The notes under the pieces were generated by a model that saw only the letters and a list, made by a program, of their open reading frames with translations, did no database searches and had not been told where the DNA came from. From Desulfobacteraceae bacterium UBA2245 (GTDB lineage Bacteria > Desulfobacterota > Desulfobacteria > Desulfobacterales > UBA2245), in the NCBI GenBank assembly GCA_002347265.1, contig DDYB01000013.1, forward strand, positions 1-31,019: a stretch of DNA of 31,019 nucleotides. Reading direction: 5' to 3'. Position 1 is the stretch's first letter; the number at the start of each line of letters is the position of its first letter. A program made the translations under genes and the position numbers. Of the stretch, positions 27,101 to 31,019 are shown one piece after another.

Positions 27101-29840
27101 CCTGAATGGCAGCACGGCGATCCTGAGGGTGGACAACAAGGTCACCCTGACCTACACCTTTGCGGCGCGGGTTGATGAGTATGGTATCCAGCACTTCCTG
27201 AATGAAGGCATGGTGGGTCTCGGGGCCAAAAATGCCAAGGCCCAGATCGACAACGTGGTGGTGCAGCGCATCGCCCCGCAAACGACCTTCCAAAAAACGG
27301 TGAATTTCTCGAGTCAGGCCGATGTGGACAGCCTCTTTCAGGGCAACCTGACGATCGCTGACGGCGTCCACGCTCTGACGGCAACGGCCGGCGACACCGC
27401 CATCGACCTCGTCGATCTGCGGATTGCGCCCGCCTCGGTGCTGGCGCTCGAAACGATCTTCAATACAGCCAATCAGGGCGGATTCGTCTTCGACTATTAC
27501 GGTCCCGAGGATTTCAAATTCGTCGCCTTGTCGGTGGAAACCGGCAAGGTGCTGGTCGGACACAGCACGTCCAGGGCCGGCGTGGCGGTCGATGCGGAAT
27601 GGAGTGCAACCCTGAGCGCCGATACCGATTATAAACTGGGGATCACCATCGCGGAGCGCAGCGTCAGCGTGACCCTCGACGGCAGAGCGGTTTCGAGTTA
27701 TTCCTTCAACGCCCTGGCGACGGACGGTGAGTTCGGCCTGCTGGCCCGTAACGGTGAGGTTGTCTTCGACAGCTTCATGATCATGACGGATGATCCGGCC
27801 TTAGCCGGAATCACACCGGTCCTGCCGACGGTTTCCATTTTGGACGCCTCGATATTGGAAGGAAACGACGGGTCACAGGCGGTCAGCCTGACCTTGACCC
27901 TGTCGGCGGCCTCAACCGAGGTGGTCACGGTCGATTATGCGACAGCGGACGACACCGCGGTTGCCGGCGAGGACTATGAACATGCAGCAGGAACGGTGAC
28001 TTTTGAGGCAGGTGAAACCACCAGGGACATTACCTTCCAGGTTTACGGCGACATCCTGTTCGAGCTTGATGAGACCTTCGACGTGGTGCTTTCCAACGCC
28101 TCGAACGCCGTCATCTTCGACGGGACGGGCACGATTGCCATCCTCAACGATGATGAGGATTCCGCGCCGGCCCTTTCCGTTTCGAATGTTTCCATACAGG
28201 AAGGGGATGACGGATTCACAAGCGAGGTTACGGTAACGGTAACCCTGTCGGCGGCCTCAACCGAGGAGGTCACGGTCGATTATGCGACCGTCGACGGCAC
28301 CGCGGTTGCCGGCGAGGATTATGAACATGCAGCAGGAACGGTAACCTTTGCCGCAGATGAAACCACCAGGGACATTACCTTCCAGGTTTACGGCGATACC
28401 CTGTTCGAGGTCGATGAAACCTTCGGCATCGAACTTTCCGATGCCGTGGGCGCCGCCATTGCCGAGGGCCTGGGCACGGTCACCATCCTCAACGATGATG
28501 TCGACCCCGAGCCTCCGGCCCTGCCCACGATCTTTGTTTCGAATGCGCCGGTGTTCGAAGGGGACGAAGGTACCGCGGACGTCAGCCTGACCTTCACCCT
28601 GTCGGCGGCCTCAACCGAGGAGGTCACGGTCGATTATGCGACAGCGGACGGAGCGGCGACGGTTGAGAATGGGGATTATCTGTCCGCAACAGGAACCGTG
28701 ACTTTTGTCGCAGGTGAAATCAGCAAGGATGTTACCTTCCAGATTTACAGCGATACCCTGTTCGAACCGGATGAAACCTTCGACGTGGCGCTCTCCAACG
28801 CCGTGGGCGCGACCATCGCGGACGGTACCGGCGTAATCACCATCCTCAATGATGACATGGAACCCCCGCCGACATTGCCGAGCCTTTCCATTTCGGATGC
28901 CAGTGTCGCCGAAGGGGACAAGGCAAACAAAACAAAGGTAACCGTGACGGTGACCCTGTCAGAGGCGTCGGAAGAGACAGTTACCGTGCAACTGGCCACG
29001 GAAGACGGCACGGCCGAGAGTCCCTCCGATTATGTATCGGCCGCCGCGACCATCACCTTCAATTCCGATGAGACGCAAAAGACGTACACTCTGACGGTGA
29101 ATGGCGACAAGGTTGGGGAGTATGATGAGTGGTTCGGCGTTCGCCTGTCGAATGCCGTGGGAGCCGCCATTGCAGACGACCTTGGCGAGGTAACGATTCT
29201 CAACGACGACGGATCTCCTTTGACCGCCGCGGCAGCCGCCATCGAAGCCGGGACAGTTGAAGCTCTGTCCGGCGAGATGCTGGCGCCGATCGTGGATACG
29301 GCGATCAGCCGCTGGGCCGAAGCCCTGGTTCTCAACGATAAGATGCTGTCCACGCTTTACGCGGTGGATTTCCAGATCGTCGATTTTGCCGGCCTGACCC
29401 TCGGCCTGGCTGATCAGAGCACGATCTTCATCGACGCCGACGCGGCCGGTTGGGGCTGGTTTGTGGACCCGACGCCAGCGGATGACGTGGAGTTTGCAGG
29501 AACCGGCGCCGCACCGGCCGGCATGGACCTTCTGACTGTGGTCATGCACGAGATGGGTCATACGCTCGGTTACGATGATGCCGCATCCGATTCCAATAAC
29601 CTGATGAGCGCCACCCTGAATGCTGGCGAGCGCCCCGCGCTCGACAGCCAAAGCCTGGTGGTGATGGACACCTCGAATCTGGACGACGAGGAAGCGCCCG
29701 ATCCTGCCGCCAGGGCCATGGAGAAGCATTCCTGGCTGAGGGAGTTTCTGATCACGCGGGCCCAGAGCGAGCGCAATCCCTTCGAGCCCACGGAAAACAT
29801 TCAAATCATGATCACGGATGAAGAGGCGGAAGAAGCGTAG
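12198..29840 (+). CDS. Giant (5880-residue) LEPR-XLL / RTX / Calx-beta surface protein with C-terminal metzincin motif
   Basis: One unbroken frame encodes a protein of about 600 kDa, behind a strong AGGAGGTG site. Domains in order: LEPRVLLSAD (31-40), the LEPR-XLL motif of very large bacterial surface proteins; calcium loops at 158-169 and 190-201 (EF-hand/dockerin-like); seven flagellin-IN-like modules (about 470-1545); an unassigned region (about 1615-2835); and an RTX block (about 2908-4745). Then come a linker opening GGDRLIDWVGEYNSY, two LamG-like units (about 4835-5200), four Calx-beta domains (about 5211-5673), and a metzincin-like domain with HEMGHTLGYDD (5784-5794) and Met-turn M5803. 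There is no Sec signal peptide, the sequence is very acidic, and I find only one cysteine (C1834). This fits type I export and a calcium-stiffened adhesin or matrix protein, possibly with proteolytic activity. No ABC exporter, TolC or membrane-fusion gene is nearby. Secretion route and ligand are inferred. Confidence 0.95.
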   Translation: MGIARNLRRLARKQDAVAAKKPQRKAMMEPLEPRVLLSADGVIGGITGALDTGFGFVYNEMDDLIANDPLLDAYVPGILITQIMEDSAALISPTMEQALGIEVDVDKSANPYQDSGFGSGIEGTNSLAARYSFVANYADDYSWYGDSHTDERALDAMDINRDGRVSAEEAFGVLVFGQIENYLGRTTFGDWDGSGETDSEDVRKQTFAYLTTGYWSGLSWEQLSIPSTSGMLENLDISDRFELSVDTAGSSSSGAYGDVMFDLDITLVLKEADQVDLGYRADELDIFLDPGDPPVSATPTKVNVWRTLEFDSFIFGFNNASDEVVDDFDDFYFGAPEGMRLAVDIDSSTAADSGDPVSVAGMEVNVGFLGTTVQNVTGEGYYLDMDALGYADDPSHPEALGFTRDSLPQSSGTGSITAAAAPESVTQDADTANDYQLEWDVVFSLKIGNQDYSPAVEVKLYKGATTDNDSLSDLITDIESAITFANGDLGDLVTVKDNGGKIQFVLHDGVTVNPTPLGFAAETTGGGAGILLSSTTIPLVGQTAPATVRFLLYVGGPTPQFKVISFTPITVDHDGSETDGDDTTNTVRIVTLGSLIADLNTALGGTGVVATENAGKIQLTSTGGVPLGITNTISLDTVEEITLRELADNDQVFQIAADPDASFTLNLTLKADAGLQATGTDTPYEPQGTISVNLNPFDQGVVPTNDVEGVLVDVDPDTGIPIYKAKYELTFGGDMDPEMLDFNVIGTPEVLGIINQLGNWLDRLVATDLFTTFDIPFAETSLAELLAFKDLISDTLLIDDGDDGTKDPAESTDDVNDQMRLLGWADINGQVQLVPFFGNAQELEERLAKVLVWIGVYTSETDALAGIDASYDSTAKELTYNLDLTHNLIPYSLQADGIEAPLDFNLNLDPLASIVTDGKVSLTATGSFDFTLGIKLGNAAAALTGSSTLEDDLNAGEGVTLNTNLALTSLDEIVPIVGRLSANASFILSVWRDGERTDAAIALTKAETIANNSFDDLVAQLNEKLAGTGVVADDSMAGTGEGDSGRIVLRAADADIDYFQVWASSGNTAYSELGLQPQSAATVSLIAPAAMAWPTPGTNVSFDISIKWDGGFSTTVGTVNVLSIADSGNLSNTTDNSTFNDLINDINEALKAIGLDDDIVASQSNGYLVLSAINANITGFTVTPTFTAAEKLGLDLLKYKEALKADGVDATAADALTSLAAGVTLRGQDVPANPFGRLTGGVAFTLNGVSLSLAKADTDANATVDDLIRDINTAINGTSLKGTIVAEGDAYHIVFRAIDPTIGQIAISDLSVGEAAQLGIQNGDSGGSSATGPDLTVVANRLAPLSYGVNTDATFTVSVTDSTKGQLDWSVTIDDANTITNRSLYDLAADINTAMNAGFVDTYPAYSASENPLIATVQGKQIVIGLKTTEGGANLIGDLAPVSQDVTAFSISVADGDGNSAATQLRLTSDSDGAQTNIADTADFVVFYADGNSERISLDSLAYGQKLSDAKTIADLIALLETSGNLDVSLRSDGSGLVLQDKTFDTSTPGNNVQSFRIVGVNGSPAALQLGILGSDTSQLDVGQYDAAKAGSPDGKIEGARIATIDLLDRVFIESPHLTATVDLSTVGAVSAEANFGFVGVKLESGVDQTLFNAAATVPFILTDGRVMLSDLFSSLGNIGSLRDFVGLPTLVTSSDFDLKISVFPDTLADIFEIPDTATVHFDIQNLGILQDVYSEGEIADVKQLVPWVHVEGVGIDALANFQDINFDNVIAALQKISEFLQEFDALSFLGQDIPLLGVSIDDLLEVADKFAQAVEDIQQNPAGGLQVLAQKICEAFGLPDFGDLSVQANLDAFNAYFSERGIPNPTELIKFALGNLDGTNDLLRFDLRLPIGFSKGMNLDLDLGALDFLDQLGLPVDLQGAAGLNLTGYLDARLSFGIDLDNPTNIYLFDDASGIVGSLTAGADNIAFNAAIGPMGIFIKDGNIQLDVDFGLNDTGSDPSSKVLLDVANLDDLFDGTSADFEAYLEGTVTATLPVFFPDDSEFIGDIVLDISGANKLALDTSGNIQIPDFTDPDILTVPDFSMIDLSKIDPFGGIPQMLDTLDFFLQGLQDILDGEVFGISLPLIGNQLQSGADFIEDLRRDILTPLRQYAEQAPDIGLDLVQGLLYSLLGPGSDGVSITGIGDLSEFLGLDSDFSGLGLLIDYETGLGEVTIDDVVAAYSDGDDDGTDPDDFLWKFRLGDTYTPSVDIGFDIGFPALGLAMNTGLDVSVAWDLAIGLGVSTAEGAYMYIGNHRTGETTDDAELLLELNVDIPDSSATDIEGRLGFLQLLVNESHTLDDALEFEDRGTYFAATFSVNLIENGATGTDAEKITFSELGSLDVALFGSAEAEVNLDIVAQFNEDILPDAITALIPKLEARFILDWETGNVFAEDFDFASSLDILGFRDVQIDMGSFLTEFLGPIVDKVYEITAPLQPVIEVFTTPIPLISDIAGQPITLLDIAALFGEVDPSMIYAIADIITLVNKIGAISDDAELAVPLGDFILVGGPAGTDLADDLMSPNFNLSGSADDGGFDVAGFLASTGQAVTDFAGKLGSSSGDADAKALSQSLVNGTAPGSGDFIFPLFDNPSLAFQLLLGKDVALVEYDLPPFGVDFTYVQKFPIWGPLFARITGSIGLTIDLAFGYDTFGVREFAGGDFTNPLDLLAGFYVNDTDQPGGTGTDVPELILKGELFAGAEINLGIASAGVEGGIILTVNFDLYDPDSDGKVRVDELLGSFLYEFNYGSPALAPIAIFDVYGDVALQLRAFIEFLMFKQTFEITPPITLVEFSIEFDREPFLATERGDGALVLNIGSGAANRENGDTRDIGEEIWVKSISASEVLVWSGQFNVGESAAQKYDIGANKLIIVDGGDGNDIIHLEGVGHGIAVEVNGSAGDDQIWGGQSGGILKGDLGNDKIYGGDGHDVIYGGEGNDYIEGGKSVDWIFGDNGIISIINDADGNGTADDPTTRFRSLVGDKDGDDTIYGGDENSPGDIIFGGGGLDMISGGAGDDLIFGDGGYFDFDPDTGAIPMAGGFVDLSKMTARGTGAKDTIYGNAGNDAILGGAGDDLIDGGEDNDIVSGGFGFDAIYGGSGADYLFGDENDDTIFGYRDPAGATFGFAGETADNATDGNDYVEGGEGNDFIRGQAGVDTLHGNRGSDIIFGDAGNDIIGAGQLGRPWLAADDQPNDEEAGGDIIFGGANDDIIDAGAGSDIVFGDEGLVAYLDFHSTAITPFTTLGSRIRTDAAGVHKLIGDGDETTLIDDYGDSDDGNALTPDLYVTKPVATDGSDTIIGGDGNDVVFGGGGLLDIIFGDFDPAVELNGPRPVGQDVLIGDGGRVELYGRRYSAAEAVSNSLDGKDKISGNDYGDYIFGGGHEDTIWGFEDPAVGSNSPLMDESGAVIPENDVILGDNGRIEFDASESKNRIERIFTTHVTGDSGKSDTIYGQFGDDVILGGLNSSQDVLVGGLGNDVILGDQGELEFDDDGDLDTLDWISSYPDNIGGGDKISGMQGNDVLIGGTGGDEMYGDDDSASSGADDGEDIMLGDNADIFLIGTEGRLLVQVAAMPAGTAVDLITTTDILETTGGTDIMSGNAQSDIMLGGVYGDFMYGDREYADGVTPDGFDLDDIMLGDNGLLDFTHEDDTDRNTLDLIHSEPYAVTNWTTVPPTLDKTIILGGEDIISGNAGKDVAIGGAAGDTIYGDDEFATATTGDKADLLLGDNADIFLVAAPTVAVGEEGDLKMVLDAAVKTIRTTDYDYPDKDTGGSDTISGNAMGDIIAGGIHGDTLYGDRATPTTATTGLDGDDIILGDNGAFEWLSEGRLDEVLGIYIEANNPDLYDWFTNLYPDGDEDLSTLDLVTTEQPNNGGRDLIYGDEGRDLVFGGTDADTIYGDDGTLDEIADSANNDLIFGDHGRIYPQFSTLRAEGQDWRDAFNSRNFFAIDTGDADGGEGDRMWGEEGDDTMLGQQGDDRMWGGSGDDDMTGGHNVSGGIDELTDPNTDIEASLNPAITVPSISDVNDLMDGGTGDDSMAGDNAIIWRRGDDLSPRFRELTEDAIYTTTGSAITANIGGDWQSDPADAIGRDIELVDHADTTAAGLFGADVMAGGADNDVMFGQLANDLMQGDGYIGANDNDTGTITYAIKVEDDVDPDETLYFNIPEAETDADDYMEGNGGSDLMYGGLGQDDIIGGSSELFGLVTEAMRPDSSDFIFGGAGIDTLRNTIGATSFGLAVEDTETNVITTSTDGHSRDADFIMGDNANVYRLVNSSDEFLNFNYDDAYGLQIIPRAMEQLDYTLGGADYAGGTYANGAANDDNGAADLIHGESGDDVIFGMTGSDVIFGEGQDDDIVGGYGNDWISGGTGQDGVLGDDGLILTSRNSTLGEPLYGIEGLLAKDPQPKYADGDVLNEIIYTPGSIQYAVINVEGQLKKSIDLVPFSYDPDWIAIDDEFPDNQDNQPYADDIIFGGLGSDWLHGGSGDDAISGAEALAKAYVPDYNDADKDMNTAELIELGYDMASDPANLLSMNPGDALAFNPMDVDGQHLNNRYRAGEFPLYDEYDPRRIILLTPSGELYKGSTDPLEATEGVDYFQFLLNFDETEGVVRPAGEMPKATGQQTEYYPEVNDDGGDAIFGDLGNDWLVGGTGADDLYGGWGNDLLNADDDHTTLGEDGVTVGANDLPDTHPFYQDRAYGGAGRDILIGNTGGDRLIDWVGEYNSYLVPYAPFGQASVSRTLQPFLPEFLYALSAGDGADFTRPGDTGASEPRNGEPDAEMGLVLQKDFAWQDQTGAPADPQAGNIPGGARDVLRSAGFNDGTSDAFFVDSGVWTVVSGRYEVAPESLGGDALSVFYVDEYIPSYFEMLATISAVKPTGGYNANSYLVFDYQSSEDFKFAGINVSTSKLEIGYHDASGWHVAVQAPYTGSMKADTDYNVFLSLNGSTAILRVDNKVTLTYTFAARVDEYGIQHFLNEGMVGLGAKNAKAQIDNVVVQRIAPQTTFQKTVNFSSQADVDSLFQGNLTIADGVHALTATAGDTAIDLVDLRIAPASVLALETIFNTANQGGFVFDYYGPEDFKFVALSVETGKVLVGHSTSRAGVAVDAEWSATLSADTDYKLGITIAERSVSVTLDGRAVSSYSFNALATDGEFGLLARNGEVVFDSFMIMTDDPALAGITPVLPTVSILDASILEGNDGSQAVSLTLTLSAASTEVVTVDYATADDTAVAGEDYEHAAGTVTFEAGETTRDITFQVYGDILFELDETFDVVLSNASNAVIFDGTGTIAILNDDEDSAPALSVSNVSIQEGDDGFTSEVTVTVTLSAASTEEVTVDYATVDGTAVAGEDYEHAAGTVTFAADETTRDITFQVYGDTLFEVDETFGIELSDAVGAAIAEGLGTVTILNDDVDPEPPALPTIFVSNAPVFEGDEGTADVSLTFTLSAASTEEVTVDYATADGAATVENGDYLSATGTVTFVAGEISKDVTFQIYSDTLFEPDETFDVALSNAVGATIADGTGVITILNDDMEPPPTLPSLSISDASVAEGDKANKTKVTVTVTLSEASEETVTVQLATEDGTAESPSDYVSAAATITFNSDETQKTYTLTVNGDKVGEYDEWFGVRLSNAVGAAIADDLGEVTILNDDGSPLTAAAAAIEAGTVEALSGEMLAPIVDTAISRWAEALVLNDKMLSTLYAVDFQIVDFAGLTLGLADQSTIFIDADAAGWGWFVDPTPADDVEFAGTGAAPAGMDLLTVVMHEMGHTLGYDDAASDSNNLMSATLNAGERPALDSQSLVVMDTSNLDDEEAPDPAARAMEKHSWLREFLITRAQSERNPFEPTENIQIMITDEEAEEA
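13606..16830 (+). repeat. Seven flagellin-IN-like protein modules inside the giant gene
   Basis: A helix-strand unit recurs with cores such as DLITDIESAI, SLIADLNTAL, FDDLVAQLNEKL, FNDLINDINEAL, VDDLIRDINTAI, LYDLAADINTAM and IADLIALLETSG. Each is followed by a strand pair of the type V-x-A...G-x-I-x-L, and most end with an LGL/LGI motif. Cores begin near nucleotides 13606, 13972, 15234, 15607, 15980, 16341 and 16728. The period is about 361-387 nt (roughly 122 residues), except for one 1.26-kb interval between units 2 and 3. The pattern resembles the IN motif of flagellin and hook-associated proteins. Confidence 0.65.
20919..26432 (+). repeat. RTX (hemolysin-type) calcium-binding nonapeptide block
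   Basis: Several dozen glycine/aspartate nonapeptides of the form GGxGxDxUx occur over about 1840 residues, beginning with GGDGNDIIH at residue 2908. They should form calcium-filled parallel beta-rolls outside the cell. Unlike a compact RTX array, they are broken into short runs by inserts of 20-80 residues. About 14 of these inserts start with a GDNG-type motif (for example ILGDNGRIEF near 22535 and IMLGDNGLLDF near 23190). Confidence 0.9.
27830..29215 (+). repeat. Four tandem Calx-beta domains
   Basis: Four units of about 115 residues each show the Calx-beta pattern: S-x-x-EG start, TVDYATxDGTA, SATGTVTFxAGE, DExF and a closing ILNDD. They start near 27830, 28175, 28530 and 28885. The first three share near-identical DNA; units 2 and 3 have over 40 identical bases around the VTVDYAT segment, with repeat spacings of 345 and 354 bp. 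The fourth has diverged. Such domains bind calcium at inter-domain junctions and form extended rods. Confidence 0.9.
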
Positions 29841-29873
29841 AATTTAACTGTTCTTCATTGAAACAATCAAAAA

Positions 29874-29918
29874 CAGGGGATCTGGCGCACACACTCAGCC
29901 AGGTCCCCTGCCCTTTTT
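29874..29918 (+). terminator. Rho-independent terminator of the giant gene
   Basis: CAGGGGATCTGGC (29874-29886) pairs with GCCAGGTCCCCTG (29898-29910) through 13 bp with one T-G wobble, closing an 11-nt loop. A CCCTTTTT tract follows. It begins 33 nt after the TAG stop of the giant gene. Confidence 0.92.
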
Positions 29919-30057
29919 GAAAGAATTCGCATCCGGATCTTGCCGGATAAGCGGGTATCCGATCTGCCCCACAGGGTGTCTGGCCGTTGAAATGTAATGA
30001 AGTTTTCCCGATTTTTCCCGGCCTTTTAATAAAGAATCATAGCTCATCAATTTCCTG

Positions 30058-30201
30058 GTGAAAAAAACCAAGGAAGATTATAATCCATTTGATCCAAAAG
30101 AAGATATCGAGATTGTTATCCCGATTGAAGATTATGATCAGCGGAGAATGGAGCTTACAACGTCCAGGAATTACTTTACAAACAGCATATTGATAGTTTA
30201 A
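30058..30201 (+). CDS. Short AT-rich orphan ORF (47 residues), possibly a gene remnant
   Basis: A GTG-started frame encodes 47 residues with believable composition, including NPFDPKEDIEIVIPIEDYDQ. The same frame is open five codons further upstream to a TAG. No Shine-Dalgarno is visible, which would fit the C-terminal remnant of a decayed or horizontally acquired gene as well as a true small gene. Its TAA lies four bases before a perfect terminator hairpin, which favours a real transcription unit. Base composition is clearly more AT-rich than the neighbouring genes. I do not recognise the sequence. Confidence 0.35.
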   Translation: MKKTKEDYNPFDPKEDIEIVIPIEDYDQRRMELTTSRNYFTNSILIV

Positions 30202-30205
30202 ATCG

Positions 30206-30246
30206 AAACGGTTAGCAAAATTATTTGCCGCTAACCGTTTTGCTTT
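30206..30246 (+). terminator. Rho-independent terminator after the short orphan ORF
   Basis: AAACGGTTAGC (30206-30216) and GCTAACCGTTT (30230-30240) form a perfect 11-bp stem around a 13-nt loop, followed by TGCTTT. Its tail runs directly into the first bases of repeat copy 3. Confidence 0.85.
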
Positions 30247-30394
30247 AACAGGGTGTTGAAAAACAAGAATCAGGCCGTCAGGCAAGGCGCGCGGCGATAC
30301 GACAAGCGCAGCATATTCAAGCATATGTGAGTAGTGGCGAGAGCCGTGTAGCGCTGAATGGCGGCCTCAGGCGCAGTTTTTCAACAGCCTGTTA
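30245..30394. repeat. 150-bp imperfect-palindrome repeat, copy 3
   Basis: Same unit, orientation and length as copy 1. The differences include GAATCAGG in the left arm and GTAGTGG / CCGTGTAGCG in the right half. It is followed by the leader of the DUF2299-like gene. Confidence 0.9.
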
Positions 30395-30481
30395 TATAAG
30401 CCTGGTAGACAGCGAGTTGAGTTAAAAGACCTGAACAATCGGAACTTGCATAAAATGGAAATGAGCGGAAAGGAGCAAATT

Positions 30482-30958
30482 ATGGAGGAAGCGCGCGACA
30501 AAATTCAGAACTGGTTGATGAGCGAAGGGTGGCAGATTGCTGAACAGGCCCATCCCAATATGAGCTGGCTTATACGGGCCGAGGATGCCGGCGGGAGAAG
30601 AATTCTCGTGGGACAGAGCAAGGTCAGGGAGGACGTGATTCATTTGGAAGCACGGGTCAATATTGAGGACGACTATCGCCAGAGGTTCGAGAGTCTTCCT
30701 GAGGATGAGAGACGCAAGATCCTCTGGGACTTGCGCTTTCGGCTTTTGCAGATGAATGTAGATTTCGCCGGGGTTGCGGAACGTTTGGCGGCCGTGGTGC
30801 TCACCCAAAGAATCTATCTGGATGGTCTCACCAAAGATGCCTTTATTCAGAGATTCCTCAATGTTCGCAATGCTGAAATCGCCGTAATCTGGTCTGTTAT
30901 ACAAAATTTAGAGGGCGTGGAACCGCCTGCTGAATCGACCAGGGCGAAGCTGCATTAA
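30482..30958 (+). CDS. DUF2299-like hypothetical protein
   Basis: This 158-residue soluble protein has no signal or membrane segment. Segments such as IQNWLMSEGW near the start, a central LRFRLLQMNVDF and a late RIYLDGLTKDAF resemble, from memory, the uncharacterised DUF2299 family best known from archaea and some anaerobic bacteria. The family has no established function; a chaperone-like alpha/beta fold is a guess. ATG 30482 is chosen because GGAAAGGAG lies six bases upstream; in-frame starts at 30446, 30455 and 30461 lack such a site. The gene stands alone between two direct copies of the 150-bp repeat; copy 4 begins four bases after its TAA. Confidence 0.85.
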   Translation: MEEARDKIQNWLMSEGWQIAEQAHPNMSWLIRAEDAGGRRILVGQSKVREDVIHLEARVNIEDDYRQRFESLPEDERRKILWDLRFRLLQMNVDFAGVAERLAAVVLTQRIYLDGLTKDAFIQRFLNVRNAEIAVIWSVIQNLEGVEPPAESTRAKLH

Positions 30959-30961
30959 CAA

Positions 30962-31019
30962 TTAGCAGGGTGTTGAAAAACAAGAATCAGGCCGTCAGGC
31001 AAGGCGCGCGGCGATACGA
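30962..31019. repeat. 150-bp imperfect-palindrome repeat, copy 4 (cut by window end)
   Basis: The left 58 bases of the same element, starting TTAGCAGGGTGTTGAAAAAC and matching copy 3 through GGCGATACGA. The rest lies beyond the window. Confidence 0.88.

Overview
The window looks like a chromosomal segment of a GC-rich, probably anaerobic Gram-negative bacterium. The best guess is a Desulfobacterota (delta-proteobacterial, sulfate-reducer-like) lineage. This is inferred from the gene style (a small 2x[4Fe-4S] ferredoxin, a YkgJ-type Cys-cluster protein, a LarA-like DUF2088 protein, a giant LEPR-XLL/RTX protein) and from a repeated ~150-bp palindromic element of a type I associate with that group. 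No rRNA or marker gene is present, so the placement is tentative.

Layout. (1) 1-661: the 3' end of an unidentified gene, one copy of the repeat, and a minus-strand cupin gene. (2) 787-6583: a tightly packed plus-strand operon behind a good sigma70-like promoter: surE, a YhaM-like OB-fold/HD nuclease, tmk, a fused cysteine synthase/cysteinyl-tRNA-synthetase-like protein, and a hypothetical protein. (3) 6771-7184: a ferredoxin with its own strong RBS and rho-independent terminator, then repeat copy 2. (4) 7198-11477: a DUF2088 protein translationally coupled to a methylated-DNA repair methyltransferase, a YkgJ-family protein with its own candidate promoter, and a cytoplasmic-type GH13 alpha-amylase. 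(5) 11478-12197: a 720-bp AT-rich non-coding region with small palindromes and direct repeats. (6) 12198-29840: one uninterrupted 17.6-kb gene for a 5880-residue surface/secreted protein, 57% of the window. (7) 29874-31019: terminator, a short AT-rich orphan ORF with its own terminator, repeat copy 3, a DUF2299-like gene, and the start of repeat copy 4.

The giant protein has an N-terminal LEPR-XLL motif, two EF-hand/dockerin-like calcium loops, seven flagellin-IN-like modules, a long unassigned region, an ~1840-residue RTX calcium-binding block broken up by a recurring GDNG-type motif, two lectin-like (LamG-like) units, four Calx-beta domains and a C-terminal metzincin-type zinc-protease motif. 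No type I secretion genes lie in the window.

The two most notable items are the cysteine synthase/CysRS-like fusion and the giant protein. In the fusion, the synthetase half keeps its overall fold signatures but has lost HIGH, KMSKS, one zinc ligand and the usual C-terminal tail. The four repeat copies are all in one orientation and all sit at 3' ends of transcription units, one of them supplying the cupin stop codon.
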